Assembly: GCA_030447955.1 (NCBI GenBank)
Contig: JAUJNY010000001.1
Location: forward strand, 339,381 to 403,380
DNA length: 64,000 bases
From: Jiangellales bacterium
Lineage (GTDB): Bacteria; Actinomycetota; Actinomycetes; Jiangellales; Jiangellaceae
Direction of reading: 5' to 3'
Shown here: positions 1 to 8,132 of the stretch, piece after piece
How the letters are laid out: every line of letters begins with the position of its first letter
Numbering within the stretch: position 1 is the stretch's first letter
Translations under genes and position numbers: made by a program
The notes under the pieces: generated by a model
The model's input: only the letters and a program-made list of their open reading frames with translations
Told to the model about the DNA's origin: nothing
Database searches by the model: none

Positions 1-1
1 C

Positions 2-526
2 CTGGCCGTGACGGTACGCCGCTACCGCCGCCTCGCGGCCCCGCTGCTCGGCGCCGCCACCGCCGTCTACACGATTCCGTCGCTGGCGCTGTTCTCGCTG
101 CTGGTTCCGTTCACTAGATTGAGCGCCACCACGGTTGTGATCGGCCTGGTCCTGTACTCGTTGACGATCCTGGTGCGCAACATGCTCGCCGGGCTCGATG
201 GGGTTCCGGCGGACGTCCGCGAGGCCGCCCGCGGGATGGGGTACGGCGAGGGCCGGCTGCTGTGGCGGGTGGAGCTGCCGCTGGCCCTGCCGACGATCAT
301 GGCGGGGCTGCGGGTGGCCACGGTGTCCACCGTGGCACTGGTGACCGTCGGCGTCGTTGTCGACAACGGTGGGCTCGGCAACCTCATCTACCAGGGGCTG
401 CAGAGCAACTTCAAGGCCGAGGTGCTCACGGCGTCCGTTCTGTGCGTGGTGCTCGCCGTCCTCGCCGACCTCGGGCTGCTCGGCGTGCAACGAGCGCTGA
501 CCCCCTGGCAGCGAGGAGCGCGCTGA
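2..526 (+). CDS. Osmoprotectant ABC transporter permease, 5' end outside window
   Basis: This is an inner-membrane permease of the glycine betaine/carnitine/choline (OpuC/ProW) ABC importer family. The visible part holds hydrophobic segments and the EAA loop that docks on the ATPase: EAARGMGYGEG followed by VELPLALP. The reading frame is open to the first base of the window, so the GTG at position 8 is probably internal and the true start lies upstream. It ends one base before the next permease gene, and a binding protein follows at 2414, so it belongs to one importer. The ATPase gene is not in the window and presumably precedes this gene. The exact substrate cannot be told from sequence. Confidence 0.85.
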   Translation: MAVTVRRYRRLAAPLLGAATAVYTIPSLALFSLLVPFTRLSATTVVIGLVLYSLTILVRNMLAGLDGVPADVREAARGMGYGEGRLLWRVELPLALPTIMAGLRVATVSTVALVTVGVVVDNGGLGNLIYQGLQSNFKAEVLTASVLCVVLAVLADLGLLGVQRALTPWQRGAR

Positions 527-527
527 C

Positions 528-1259
528 ATGCGCTGGCTCACCGACGTGGTCGCGTGGTTCGCCGACGCGTCCCACTGGCGCGGCAACCAGGGGGTTCCCG
601 CGCGGCTGGTCGAGCACGTCGGCCTGACCGCGGCGGCGCTGGGGATCGCCTGCGCGATCGCCCTGCCGCTGGCGCTCTGGCTGGGTCACCTGGGCCGTGG
701 GGGCACGCTCGCGATCAACATCAGCAACGTCGGACGCGCCGTCCCCACCTTCGCCGTCCTGGTGCTGCTGACCCTCGCGCCGGCGCCTTTCGGTCTCTCC
801 GTCACCTCGATCGTGACCGCGCTCGTCCTCTTTGGTATCCCGCCGATCGTCACCAACACCTACGTCGGGATGCGCGAGGTGGACCGGGGCGTGGTCGAGG
901 CCGCAAGGGGCATGGGCATGAGCGGATGGCAGCTGTTGCGCCGCGTGGAGCTGCCACTGGCCACCCCGCTGCTGCTCAACGGTGTCCGGCTCGCCGCCGT
1001 ACAGATCGTGGCGACGGCCACGATCGCGGCCCTGGTCGCCGGCGGCGGCCTCGGTCGAATCGTGACCAGCGGCTTCAGCCGCCAGGACCGGCCGGAGCTG
1101 CTCGCCGGCGCGTTGCTCGTAGCCCTGCTCGCCCTCGCTGTCGAGCTGGTCTTCGCCGTGCTGCAGCGTCTCGGCGCCCCCGACCGGCGGGCCCGTCGCG
1201 CTGCCTCCGGCGCGAGCGGCGCGCCGGCTCCCGACGCGGAGCTGGCGACCACGCTGTAA
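528..1259 (+). CDS. Osmoprotectant ABC transporter permease
   Basis: Second permease subunit of the same betaine/choline-type importer, 243 residues. About five hydrophobic segments are visible, and the EAA motif lies at about residues 124-150 (EAARGMGMSG then VELPLATP). The first permease ends at 526 and this ATG is at 528, so the two are almost certainly cotranscribed. The C-terminus (about residues 215-243) is an Ala/Arg/Gly-rich tail of low complexity. Paired, similar permeases are normal in OpuB/OpuC-type transporters, where they form a heterodimer in the membrane. The family assignment is firm; the substrate (betaine, choline, carnitine or proline betaine) is inference. Confidence 0.85.
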   Translation: MRWLTDVVAWFADASHWRGNQGVPARLVEHVGLTAAALGIACAIALPLALWLGHLGRGGTLAINISNVGRAVPTFAVLVLLTLAPAPFGLSVTSIVTALVLFGIPPIVTNTYVGMREVDRGVVEAARGMGMSGWQLLRRVELPLATPLLLNGVRLAAVQIVATATIAALVAGGGLGRIVTSGFSRQDRPELLAGALLVALLALAVELVFAVLQRLGAPDRRARRAASGASGAPAPDAELATTL

Positions 1260-1416
1260 GCACGCGTCGGTGAACTTGTCAGCCCGACGTGGTCCGCGCA
1301 GGCTCGGCTGAGGGCGCCCCTGCCGCGATGAGTTCCGGCCGGTCGCGAGTCTGTTCTGGTGGCCGTCGCAGGACGCCGTACGACGCCGCCCGGCGCGAGA
1401 CACCACGGAGGACACC

Positions 1417-2198
1417 ATGACGACAACGCCGGACAACCCGACCACCGCGCTACCCGGCCGTCCGCCCGTCGTTGACCTAGCCACCTGGCAGACCGCCCGT
1501 GACGAGCTTCTGGTCCGCGAGAAGGCCCACACCCGCGAGGGCGACGCCCTCGCCGCGGCCCGCCGCCGGCTGCCGATGGTGGAGTTCGACGGGACGGTCG
1601 ACGTCGTCGGACCCGACGGCCCGGTCCCGTTCCTGGACCTGTTCCAGGGCCGCGACGAGCTCGTGGTCTACAAGCACATGTGGTACGACGGTGCGCCGCA
1701 CCAGGGGCAGTGCGAGGGCTGCACCACCACGGCCTGGCACCTGAAGGACGCCGTCTACCTCAACGCCCGCGGCGTCTCGTTCGCCATCCTGACCACGGGC
1801 CGTTGGGACGGGGTGGCCTCCTACGTCGAGTTCATGGGCTACACCCAGCCCTGGTACTCGGTGCGCGACGTGGACGCGCCGGTCGGCGACAGCATGGGTT
1901 CCATCACCTGCTTCCTGCGCGACGGCGACCGCGTGTTCCTCACCTGCTCCACGACGGGCCGTGGCAACGAGCCGGTCAGCGGGTCCTTCGGCCTGCTCGA
2001 CATGACGCCTTACGGCCGGCGAGGCGTGGGAGGACAAGCCCGGGGGGCTGGCCCGAGGGGCGCAGCGCGTGCTGGTTCTGGCGCTCGGACGCGGACGGGA
2101 ACGCCACCTGGGGCCCGACCAGCCGCCCCGTGCCGCAGTGGACCCGCCACGGCGCGACCCCCGTGGAGTCCCTCGGCCGGCACGGCCACCACCACTGA
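1417..2198 (+). pseudogene. DUF899 (thioredoxin-fold) protein, two frameshifts
   Basis: A DUF899-family protein of unknown function (predicted thioredoxin-like fold, soluble) starts at ATG 1417 after a GGAGG-like site. Residues 1 to about 200 read normally and contain YKHMWYDGAPHQGQCEGC and a GLLDMTPYGR ending typical of the family. After codon 2017-2019 the frame must skip one base (near 2020) to read EAWEDKPGG, then another base in or after a run of six G (2042-2047) to read WPEGRSACWFWRSDADG and on to the stop at 2198. Without correction the frame runs into low-complexity sequence to 2292. The lesions could be true inactivation or homopolymer sequencing errors. It sits between the permeases and binding protein of the importer, which is not its usual place. 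Confidence 0.7.
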
Positions 2199-2281
2199 CG
2201 GGCCTTCGTCGTCGACGTGTGAGCCGACGCCGGGTACAGGCGCTGACCCAATTCGCCGACGCTCTCTCACAGGGGCCGTAA

Positions 2282-2291
2282 CACAATTGTG
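2282..2291. promoter_or_regulatory. 10-bp perfect palindrome upstream of binding-protein gene
   Basis: CACAATTGTG is a perfect 10-bp palindrome in AT-rich sequence, about 120 bases upstream of the osmoprotectant binding-protein start. It stands out in the surrounding GC-rich DNA and could be a repressor half-site pair or part of a promoter. No matching regulator is adjacent, so its function is a guess. Confidence 0.3.
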
Positions 2292-2370
2292 ATCCGTTCC
2301 TGGGACGGGCGCGGGCAGTCCTGCGGTTGACTAGGGCGGCGCGGGACCAACCGGTGCCCGCCGGACACGC

Positions 2371-2389
2371 GTGACCCGCCACGGGTCAC
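2371..2389. promoter_or_regulatory. Hairpin/operator-like inverted repeat
   Basis: GTGACCCG and CGGGTCAC form perfect 8-base arms around a 3-base loop, ending 24 bases before the start of the binding-protein gene. It could be a 5' leader hairpin, an attenuator or an operator. There is no U-run, so a classic terminator is unlikely. Confidence 0.35.
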
Positions 2390-2413
2390 GGGACACAAAA
2401 GGCGGTGCACGCG

Positions 2414-3382
2414 ATGCGTCCCCCCCGTCACCTGTCACTTCTCGCGGCTGTTCTTGGCCTGAGCCTCGTCCTCACCGCCTGCGGCAACGAGGACGCCTTC
2501 ACCACCACCGACAACGACACCTCACCCGCGGCCGGTGGGGAGATCACCGTTGGCGGTGCGACCTTCACCGAGATGCAGATCATGAGCGAGATGTACCGGC
2601 TGCTGCTCGAGGACGCGGGCTATGAGGTGGACACCAAGACCGCCAACAACCGCGAGATCTACGCCAAGGCCCTCGAGCGCGGCGAGATCGACGTGGTCCC
2701 CGAGTACGCAGCGACGTTCGCCGAGTACCTCAACGTCCGCAAGAACGGCCCCTCCGCCACCGAGGAAGCGCCGATCGCGACGAACGACGCACAAGAGACG
2801 GTCGAGGCGGCGCGACCGCTGGCCCAGGAGCTCGGGCTGGAGATCCTCGAGCCGGCGCAGGCAGCGGACCAGAACGGTTACGCGGTGGCGCAGTCCTACG
2901 CCGACGAGAACGACCTGGAGACCCTGTCCGACCTGGGCGAGGCCGTGGACGAGCCGATCGTGCTGGCCGCCACGGAGGAGTGCCCCGACCGGCCCTTCTG
3001 CGAGCCGGGGCTGGAGGACACGTACGGCATCGAGATCAGGGAGATCCTTCCGCTCGGCTTCGGCGCCCCGCAGACCAAGGAGGCTGTGCGGGACGGCGAG
3101 GCCCAGCTCGGCCTGGTCGGAACCACGGACGGGACGCTCGGCCAGTTCGACCTCAAGCTGCTGGAGGATGACCAGAACCTGCAGCTGGCCGACAACCTGG
3201 TCCCGGTGGTCAACGCTGAGTCGGCCGGTGACGAGCTGATCGCCGAGACGCTCAACCAGCTCGCCGACACGCTGACCACTGAGGACCTCACCACCCTCAA
3301 CGCCCAGGTCGACTCCGAGCGGCAGAAGCCCGAGGACGTCGCCCGGCAGTACCTGGAGGACGAGGGTCTGCTCGGCGAGTGA
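2414..3382 (+). CDS. Osmoprotectant ABC transporter substrate-binding lipoprotein
   Basis: Extracytoplasmic binding protein of the OpuAC/ProX type for betaine-like osmolytes. A lipoprotein signal peptide ends in LVLTAC with the lipidated cysteine at residue 23; the mature protein begins with a flexible Thr/Asp-rich linker. The body (about 40-320) has the family features: GGATFTEMQIMSEMYRLLL near the start and EYAATFAEYLN, the Tyr/Trp-type cage region. ATG 2414 is preferred over GTG 2405 because AAGGCGG lies about eight bases before it. The two permease genes end 1.15 kb upstream, so this gene may have its own promoter in the 215-base gap, which contains a palindrome and a hairpin. Confidence 0.85.
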   Translation: MRPPRHLSLLAAVLGLSLVLTACGNEDAFTTTDNDTSPAAGGEITVGGATFTEMQIMSEMYRLLLEDAGYEVDTKTANNREIYAKALERGEIDVVPEYAATFAEYLNVRKNGPSATEEAPIATNDAQETVEAARPLAQELGLEILEPAQAADQNGYAVAQSYADENDLETLSDLGEAVDEPIVLAATEECPDRPFCEPGLEDTYGIEIREILPLGFGAPQTKEAVRDGEAQLGLVGTTDGTLGQFDLKLLEDDQNLQLADNLVPVVNAESAGDELIAETLNQLADTLTTEDLTTLNAQVDSERQKPEDVARQYLEDEGLLGE

Positions 3383-3405
3383 CCCACCCCCGTGGGGCCG
3401 GCGGG

Positions 3406-4026
3406 TCAGCCGATCAGCTCGCCGACGCTCAGCTCGGCAGTCACGACGTTGCCGGGCTGGGCGAGCGGACACTGCCACGCCGGGTCGTACGCGCAGGACG
3501 GGTTGTAGGCGAAATTGAGGTCCACGACGAGCGACCCGCCGCGTGTACCGCCGCCCAGGTCGGCGCCCTTCACCGTGTCCAGCAGGTAGCGTCCACCGCC
3601 GTACGTCGCCTGCCCGGCGAGACCGTCGCGTACAGGCAGGAACACCCCACCGCCGTACGAGCCGAGCCACCACAGGTCCAGCTCGCCCACGCCGGGCAGC
3701 CGCACGACGCCGACCCGGTCGAACGCCACCACGCCGTCGGTCCCGGTCGCCACCTCGACGCGCTGCGGCTCCACCTCCGCGTCGACGTCGACGTCGAAGC
3801 GCAGCGCCGGCTCGTAGTCGCCGTAACGCAGCCCGGTGAAGTCTCGCGCCCGCTCCGGCGGGAGCGGCGAGGCGGGATGCGAGGCGAACAGCTGGTCCCG
3901 GCCCGCCCGCCAGCGCTCGTGGGCCGAACGCGGGTCAGGCGCTGCGCGGACCTCCGCGTACAGCGCGTGCACGCGTCGGCGCCAGTCAAGGACGGCGAGG
4001 GGGCTCACCCGTAGGGATCCTGTCAC
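3406..4026 (-). CDS. DUF1684 domain-containing protein
   Basis: A conserved soluble protein of the DUF1684 family, function unknown, about 206 residues from GTG 4026. Family hallmarks are visible: DWRRRVHALYAEVRAA near the start, FASHPASPLPPE, the strand-rich core LDLWWLGSYGGGVFLPVRD, GGGRYLLDT, and the C-terminal segment DLNFAYNPSCAYDP with WQCPLAQPGN. Two conserved cysteines sit in that C-terminal region. The open frame runs upstream to 4449, but that stretch is Arg/Pro/His-rich shadow of the PH-domain gene, so the start near 4026 is chosen. It is convergent with the binding-protein gene (23-base gap) and divergent from the PH-domain gene. Confidence 0.75.
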   Translation of the reverse strand: MTGSLRVSPLAVLDWRRRVHALYAEVRAAPDPRSAHERWRAGRDQLFASHPASPLPPERARDFTGLRYGDYEPALRFDVDVDAEVEPQRVEVATGTDGVVAFDRVGVVRLPGVGELDLWWLGSYGGGVFLPVRDGLAGQATYGGGRYLLDTVKGADLGGGTRGGSLVVDLNFAYNPSCAYDPAWQCPLAQPGNVVTAELSVGELIG

Positions 4027-4071
4027 GGCTGGTCCGGACGCCGGTCGCTCACGCCGCCTACGCTCGCCGTC

Positions 4072-4560
4072 GTGGACCTCGTCTTCGCCCCGCAGGGGGA
4101 GGCGTGGAGCGGGGTTTCCCGCCAGCTCGCCCGGCTGCGCAGGTCGGTCCTCGCCGGCGGACTGGCCGTCGTGGTCACGGTGGGGACCGTCGGCTTGTGG
4201 AGGCTCGTCGGCCGGGAGGCGGCCCTCGGGCTGGCGCTGGCCGGCGCCGGCGTGCTGGCGTGGGGCTGGTGGCTGGTCGGGCGCGGGTGGCGCGCCTGGA
4301 GGTACGCAGAGCGGGCGGAGGACCTGCTGATCAGCCACGGGGTGCTGTTCCGCAAGCTCGTCGTGGTTCCGTACGGCCGGATGCAGTACGTCGACGTCAC
4401 AGCGGGACCGCTGGAGCGACGCTTCGGCATCGCGACCGTCCAGCTGCACACCGCGTCACCGGCGACGGACGCCCGGATCCCCGGGCTGTCGCCGGAGGAG
4501 GCGGCTCGGCTGCGCGACCGGCTCGCCTCTCTCGGCGAGGCGCGGGCGGCCGGACTGTGA
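4072..4560 (+). CDS. Bacterial PH-domain membrane protein (YdbS-like)
   Basis: A 162-residue protein of the bPH2 (former DUF304, YdbS) family. Two membrane segments lie at about residues 27-45 and 50-70, followed by a bacterial PH domain with the typical entry LLISHGVLFRKLVVVPYGRM and QYVDVTAGPLERRFG. Its GTG start at 4072 is divergent from the DUF1684 gene 46 bases away. The stop overlaps the next PH-domain gene by four bases (GTGA), so the two are translationally coupled. YdbS/YdbT pairs of Bacillus are associated with envelope stress and antimicrobial tolerance; a similar membrane role here is inference. Confidence 0.8.
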   Translation: MDLVFAPQGEAWSGVSRQLARLRRSVLAGGLAVVVTVGTVGLWRLVGREAALGLALAGAGVLAWGWWLVGRGWRAWRYAERAEDLLISHGVLFRKLVVVPYGRMQYVDVTAGPLERRFGIATVQLHTASPATDARIPGLSPEEAARLRDRLASLGEARAAGL

Positions 4561-5915
4561 GCGCAGCCGCCCACCCGGATGACACGGTGACTGCGGTGGA
4601 GGGGGCCGGCGCGGTGCCCGACCTCACCGCGTTCCGCCGGCTGCACCCCAGCACCCCCTTCCTGCGTGGATGGAAGTGGCTCCTCGCCGGTGGCGCCGTA
4701 CTGAGCCGCGACGCCATCGGTCGCGTCGACGTGGCGCAGATACTGCTGACGATGCTGGCCGTCCTGGTTGTCGGGGCCGCAGCCGGCGCTGTCTCATGGT
4801 GGCGCACCCAGTACGGCATCGTGGGGGGCGACCTGCGCATCGAGTCGGGCGTGCTGTTCCGCCGTTCCCGGCGGGTCCGGCTGGACCGGCTCCAGGCGGT
4901 CGACGTGGTACGGCCGCTGGCGGCCCGGCTGCTCGGCGTCTCCGAGCTGCGGCTGGAGGTGGCCGGCGGCGCCAAGACCGAGGCTCCGCTGGCGTACCTG
5001 TCCGAGCAGGACGCCCGAGATCTCCGCGCCCAGCTGCTCGCCCGGGCCGCCGGGTTGGACGAGCGCACGCCGGAGGCTCCGGAGCGCCCGCTGCTCAGCG
5101 TGCCGCTGGCTGCCTTGATCGGCTCGACGCTGCTCTCCAGCTCCTTCCTGACCGGTGTCGTCATCACGGTGCTGCTGGTCGCGGGCGTTGTGGTCAGCGG
5201 TGAGCTCTGGCTCGTCGGGCCGGTGCTGCCTGCGGCGCTGGGCACCGCCACCGCGATCTACCGGCAGCTGGTGGCCAACTACGGCTTCACCGTCTCGGAG
5301 TCACCGGACGGCGTACGTATCCGCAAGGGGCTGCTCGACACCCGCGCCCAGACGGTCCCGCCCGGGCGGGTTCAAGGCGTTGCGATCGTGCAGCCGTTGC
5401 TGTGGCGGCGGCCGGGCTGGGTCCGCGTCGACGTCGACGTCGCCGGGTACGCCGGCGGCTCCGGCGACGCCGCTGGCGGATCACCGTCGACGCTGCTGCC
5501 GGTGGCGCCCCGGCCGCTCGCCGTGGACCTGGTCCGCCGCGTCCTCCCCGGCGTCGAGGTGGACGCCGTCCCGCTCGTGGGGGCACCGCCCGCGGCCCGC
5601 TGGCTGCGGCCGCTGGGGTGGCGGCGACTCGCCGTGGGCGCCGACGCCCGGGTGATCGTCACCCAGGAGGGTGTGCTCCAGCGGGTGACGACCCTGGTGC
5701 CGCACGCGAAGACGCAGAGTGTCCGGTTCACGCAGGGCCCGCTGCAGCGGCGGCTGGGCCTGGCCAGCGTCCACGTCGACACCATCCCCGGGCCGGTCGA
5801 CGCGGTGGCGCGACACCGGCGCAGCGCCGAGGCCGCCCGGATGGTCGAGGACCAGGCCGAGCGGGCGCGCACCGCGCGGCGCAGCGCCGAGCCGGAACGC
5901 TGGATGCAGCAATGA
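4557..5915 (+). CDS. Large bacterial PH-domain membrane protein (YdbT-like)
   Basis: A 452-residue YdbT-like protein with three repeats of the bPH2 domain. The repeats are visible as GVLFRRSRRVRLDRLQAV, KGLLDTRAQTVPPGRVQGV and EGVLQRVTTLVPHAKTQSV, each followed by a variant of the PL..RLG motif (PLAARLLG, PLLWRRPGW, PLQRRLG). Hydrophobic hairpins at about residues 40-85 and 185-230 separate the domains. GTG 4557 overlaps the stop of the upstream PH gene, and its own stop overlaps the P450 start. The long frame reading back to 4104 is a shadow of the upstream gene. Partner of the 162-residue protein; cytoplasmic faces of both likely pack against the membrane. Confidence 0.82.
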   Translation: MSAAAHPDDTVTAVEGAGAVPDLTAFRRLHPSTPFLRGWKWLLAGGAVLSRDAIGRVDVAQILLTMLAVLVVGAAAGAVSWWRTQYGIVGGDLRIESGVLFRRSRRVRLDRLQAVDVVRPLAARLLGVSELRLEVAGGAKTEAPLAYLSEQDARDLRAQLLARAAGLDERTPEAPERPLLSVPLAALIGSTLLSSSFLTGVVITVLLVAGVVVSGELWLVGPVLPAALGTATAIYRQLVANYGFTVSESPDGVRIRKGLLDTRAQTVPPGRVQGVAIVQPLLWRRPGWVRVDVDVAGYAGGSGDAAGGSPSTLLPVAPRPLAVDLVRRVLPGVEVDAVPLVGAPPAARWLRPLGWRRLAVGADARVIVTQEGVLQRVTTLVPHAKTQSVRFTQGPLQRRLGLASVHVDTIPGPVDAVARHRRSAEAARMVEDQAERARTARRSAEPERWMQQ

Positions 5916-7108
5916 GCGACATCGCCGAACTCGACCTCCGCGACCCAGCCTTCGTGGCCGACCCCTACCCGAGCTACGCCGCGCTGCGAGCGCAGGGCCC
6001 GCTGCAGTACCACGAGCGCAGCGGCCTGTGGCTCGCCTTCAGCCACGAGCACGCCGCAGCGGTGCTGCGCGAACGGCGGCTTGGCCGGTTGTGGCGGGAC
6101 CGCGAGCCGCTGTCCGAGCTGGAGCCGTTCAATCTGCTGCACCGGCACCAGATGATGGAGAATGAGCCACCCGAGCACACCCGGCTCCGCCGGCTCGTCG
6201 CGCAGGCGTTTGCACGCGGGCACGTCGAGCGGCTGCAGCCCCGGGTCGAACAGATCACGCACGAGCTCGTGGACGCTGTGGCTACCTCCGGCAGTGCGGA
6301 CCTGATCGCCGACGTGGCGGCGCCGCTGCCTGTCGCGGTCATCGCCGAGCTGCTCGGGGTGCCCGCCTCCGACCGGCCGCTGTTGCGCCCCTGGTCCGAC
6401 GCCATCGTGCGGATGTACGAGTATGACCGCACGCCGCGTGACGAGGCCGCCGCGGTGAGCGCGGCGACGGAGTTCGCCGGGTACGTCCGCGCACTGCTGC
6501 GCCGCCGGCGACAGGCCCCCCACGACGACCTCCTCACCCACCTCGCCGCGGCGCAGGAGAACGGCGTCGGGCTCAGTGAGGACGAGGCGGTCGCGTCGGC
6601 AGTCCTGCTGCTCAACGCGGGGCACGAGGCCAGCGTCAACGTGCTCGGCAACGGCATCGTCGCGCTGCTGCGTCATCCCGAACAGCTCGACCGGCTTCGC
6701 GCCGACCCCGCGCTGGCACCCGCGGCAGTCGAGGAGATGATCCGCTACGACCCGCCGCTGCACCTGTTCGAGCGCACAGCGACCGCCGCGGTCGAGCTGG
6801 GCGGGGTGAGACTGCCCGCGGGAGCCAAGGTGGCCGCGCTGCTCGGCTCGGCCAACCGTGACCCGGCGGTGTTCGCGGCGCCGGAACGCTTCGACATCAC
6901 CCGGGCGCCCAACCCGCACCTCGGCTTCGGCGCCGGTATCCACTTCTGCCTCGGGGCTCCGCTCGCCCGCCTGGAGCTGACGACCGCCCTGCCGATCCTG
7001 CTCGCCCGGATGCCGGAGCTGCGCCTGCTCGCCGAGCCGGTGCCGCGCCTCCGGTTCGTGATCCGCGGCAACCAGTCGATCCAGGTGGCGTTCACCCCGA
7101 GGCGGTAG
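5912..7108 (+). CDS. Cytochrome P450
   Basis: A 398-residue soluble bacterial class I P450. The I-helix oxygen-activation motif is AGHEAS at 236-241, in which the usual Thr is Ala followed by Ser. The K-helix ExxR is EMIR at 275-278. The haem-binding loop FGAGIHFCLG at 339-348 gives Cys346 as the axial ligand. NEPPEHTRLRR (84-94) is the normal C-helix region. The start ATG overlaps the stop of the PH-domain gene by four bases (ATGA). There is no ferredoxin or ferredoxin reductase nearby, so electron partners are encoded elsewhere. The substrate is unknown; coupling to membrane PH proteins is unusual and hints at a membrane-derived substrate, but that is inference. Confidence 0.9.
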   Translation: MSDIAELDLRDPAFVADPYPSYAALRAQGPLQYHERSGLWLAFSHEHAAAVLRERRLGRLWRDREPLSELEPFNLLHRHQMMENEPPEHTRLRRLVAQAFARGHVERLQPRVEQITHELVDAVATSGSADLIADVAAPLPVAVIAELLGVPASDRPLLRPWSDAIVRMYEYDRTPRDEAAAVSAATEFAGYVRALLRRRRQAPHDDLLTHLAAAQENGVGLSEDEAVASAVLLLNAGHEASVNVLGNGIVALLRHPEQLDRLRADPALAPAAVEEMIRYDPPLHLFERTATAAVELGGVRLPAGAKVAALLGSANRDPAVFAAPERFDITRAPNPHLGFGAGIHFCLGAPLARLELTTALPILLARMPELRLLAEPVPRLRFVIRGNQSIQVAFTPRR

Positions 7109-7166
7109 CCTCGGCTGCGCCACCTCGTCCGGTACCCCGCTGTGGGACTGGAACGGAAAGGTCAGC

Positions 7167-8132
7167 ATGAGCGACTCTGCCCCGCCCGGATCCCGGTCGC
7201 GCGGCCAGGCCATGGAGCAGCGCCTCGCCCATCCCCACGCTCACCCGGCCGGGCTCTCGATCGGGGTGCTCGGCGCGGGCCGGGTCGGTGCCGTGCTGGG
7301 CGCCGCGCTCGCCTCCGCCGGTCATCATCTGGTCAGCGCGTACGGCGTCTCCACGGCGTCGCGGGAGCGGGCCGCGGCCCTGCTGCCCGGTGTCCCGCTG
7401 CTGCCGCCGGCCGCCGTGCTGGCCAGTGCTGACCTGGTCTTGCTCACGGTCCCGGACGACGTGCTGGCGGCGATGGTCGAGGGCCTGGCGAGCACCGCGG
7501 CGCTACGGCCGGGCCAGCTGCTCGTCCACACCAGCGGCCGGTACGGGATCCGCGTGCTCGACCCGGCCACCGCGGCGGGTGCGCTGCCCCTGGCGCTACA
7601 CCCGGTGATGACCTTCAGCGGCACCGCCACGGACCTGCCACGGCTCTCCGGTGCGACGTTCGGCGTCACCGCCCCCGCACCGCTGCGTCCGGTCGCCGAG
7701 GCCCTTGTCATCGAGATGGGCGCCGACCCGGTGTGGGTCGAGGAGGAGGATCGGCCGCTCTACCATGCGGCGCTGGCTCACGGCGCCAACCACCTGACCA
7801 CGCTGGTGTCCGAGGCAATGGACCTGCTCCGCCGGGCCGGCGTGGACGATCCCGCGCGTACGCTCGCGCCGTTGCTGTCAGCGGCACTGGACAACGCTCT
7901 GCGCGAAGGCGACGACGCGCTCACCGGAGCGGTGGCGCGTGGCGACGCCGGGACGGTCGCCGCGCACCTCGACGCGATCTCCCGCAGCGCGCCGCACTCT
8001 CGCGACGCCTACGTGACGTTGGCCCGGCTGACCGCGGCCCGGGCGCTGGCCGCCGGGCGGCTCCGCCCTGCTGAGGCGGGGCCGCTGCTGGATGTGCTCG
8101 CCGGGGCAGCCGGCGGCGGCGCGCAGCCGTGA
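7167..8132 (+). CDS. Rossmann-fold DUF2520 oxidoreductase next to panC
   Basis: A 321-residue NAD(P)-binding protein: Rossmann GAGRVG at about 36-41, then the helical DUF2520 domain (about 150-310) with [15 protein letters not shown]. Architecture resembles ketopantoate reductase and other 6-phosphogluconate-dehydrogenase-like enzymes. It overlaps panC by four bases (GTGA). The same gene precedes panC in many actinobacteria (Rv3603c in Mycobacterium tuberculosis, from memory), so a role in pantothenate synthesis, possibly ketopantoate reduction, is a reasonable inference but not shown. ATG 7167 follows GGAAAGG; an in-frame ATG 15 codons later is the alternative start. Residues 1-30 are poorly conserved in appearance. 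Confidence 0.8.
   Translation: MSDSAPPGSRSRGQAMEQRLAHPHAHPAGLSIGVLGAGRVGAVLGAALASAGHHLVSAYGVSTASRERAAALLPGVPLLPPAAVLASADLVLLTVPDDVLAAMVEGLASTAALRPGQLLVHTSGRYGIRVLDPATAAGALPLALHPVMTFSGTATDLPRLSGATFGVTAPAPLRPVAEALVIEMGADPVWVEEEDRPLYHAALAHGANHLTTLVSEAMDLLRRAGVDDPARTLAPLLSAALDNALREGDDALTGAVARGDAGTVAAHLDAISRSAPHSRDAYVTLARLTAARALAAGRLRPAEAGPLLDVLAGAAGGGAQP

Noticed and set aside
2199-2292. C-terminal tail of the DUF899 protein in its first frame
   Set aside because: It is Gly/Arg/Pro/Thr-rich and unlike the family; the shifted frame restores the expected sequence and ends at 2198.
5372-7213. Minus-strand open frame of 613 codons opposite the P450 gene
   Set aside because: Composition is shadow-like and it covers the P450 heme-binding and ExxR motifs on the other strand.
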